Shown here piece by piece: positions 14,532 to 14,843 of a DNA stretch of 14,843 bases. How positions within the stretch are numbered: position 1 is the stretch's first letter; each line of letters starts with the position of its first letter. The DNA is taken from the NCBI GenBank assembly GCA_033763355.1, contig JANRKT010000170.1, positions 1 through 14,843 of the forward strand, written 5' to 3'. Made by a program: the position numbers and the translations under genes. This stretch comes from JANRKT01 sp033763355. GTDB lineage: Bacteria > Bacteroidota > Bacteroidia > Chitinophagales > Chitinophagaceae. The notes under the pieces are model-generated. The model was given only the letters and a program-made list of their open reading frames with translations, was not told the DNA's origin and did no database searches.

Positions 14532-14843
14532 ATGCAAATGAAAAAGATCAATATAAAGCTCATCTCCTTTTTTATCCTGGTGGCCTGGCTGGCATCCTGT
14601 AAAAAACAGGAGAATAAAGTATATGTTGAAGGCGGTACAGCCCCCGTTGTTACCGCAAGCACTGCTGCTGTTTCACTGGTGGCCGGGCAGGAATCAAGGG
14701 AGGCCATTAAATTCAGCTGGACGAACCCGAACTATGTATTTACAACCGGTATCAATTCCCTTGATGTATCTTATAAATTTGAACTGGATACAGTGGGCGG
14801 CAATTTTTCCAGCAGTAATAAATACACCACGGTAATACCAAGG
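14532..14843 (+). CDS. SusE-like outer-membrane lipoprotein, N-terminal part (cut by window edge)
   Basis: The frame is open from an ATG at 14532 to the right edge, giving 104 codons with no stop. A second in-frame ATG at 14538 (MKKINIK) is an equally possible start; the A-rich stretch just before 14532 slightly favours that one. The signal peptide ends in a lipobox, WLASC, with Cys23 counted from 14532. The visible mature part, with VSLVAGQESREAIKFSWTNP and then SYKFELDTVGGNFSS, fits the N-terminal immunoglobulin-like SusE domain ('F.W..P......Y.l.iD..g..F'). SusE/SusF-type lipoproteins sit on the cell surface and help to bind glycans for the SusCD importer. Position directly after the SusD gene supports this. 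The binding domains that would show substrate type are outside the window. Confidence 0.82.
   Translation, partial: MQMKKINIKLISFFILVAWLASCKKQENKVYVEGGTAPVVTASTAAVSLVAGQESREAIKFSWTNPNYVFTTGINSLDVSYKFELDTVGGNFSSSNKYTTVIPR

Noticed and set aside
1..14843. CRISPR array, tRNA, rRNA, insertion sequence or prophage
   Set aside because: I saw no regularly spaced repeats, no cloverleaf or rRNA sequence, and no transposase, integrase or phage structural gene on either strand.

Overview
The window looks like chromosomal DNA of a Bacteroidota bacterium, most likely from the Chitinophagales/Sphingobacteriales side of the phylum. The support is a SusC/SusD pair followed by a SusE-like gene, a DUF5916 outer-membrane protein, five lipoproteins with Bacteroidota-style signal peptides, A-rich rather than Shine-Dalgarno-like sequence before start codons, and TAnnTTT-type -7 promoter candidates. 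The lineage below phylum is inference from protein flavour, not from a marker gene. No rRNA, tRNA, CRISPR array, insertion sequence or integrase was seen.

Left part (1-8035): six genes, all on the minus strand. In transcription order from the right they are ligA (NAD-dependent DNA ligase, the only clear core gene), a small free-standing NUMOD4/HNH endonuclease-like gene, a DUF2461 protein, a lipoprotein glycoside hydrolase of family 16 (laminarinase-like), an unrecognised 231-residue lipoprotein, and a DUF5916 protein whose last few codons lie beyond the left edge. Gaps of 51-279 bases, with several promoter or hairpin candidates in them, suggest short separate transcripts rather than one operon.

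Right part (8112-14843): plus-strand genes. A lipoprotein amidohydrolase (YtcJ/Amidohydro_3 type) diverges from ligA across 76 bases. After a 211-base gap comes a nutrient-uptake operon: a SusC-like TonB-dependent receptor, a SusD-like glycan-binding lipoprotein and the start of a SusE-like lipoprotein, which runs off the right edge. SusC and SusD would form the outer-membrane import pair and SusE an accessory surface binder. The substrate cannot be fixed because any degradative enzymes to the right are outside the window. The nearby GH16 enzyme lies more than 5 kb away on the other strand and need not belong to the same system.

The most noteworthy non-coding signal is just upstream of susC. 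Two 15-base palindromes sit in a 22-base tandem repeat, and a third, unrelated 14-base palindrome lies one further 22-base step upstream. This looks like an operator array for the operon. Other points of interest are the HNH gene beside ligA, a perfect 9-base-arm hairpin before the 231-residue lipoprotein gene, and a terminator-like hairpin oriented on the plus strand between two minus-strand genes. I found no convincing evidence of an entirely new multi-gene system.
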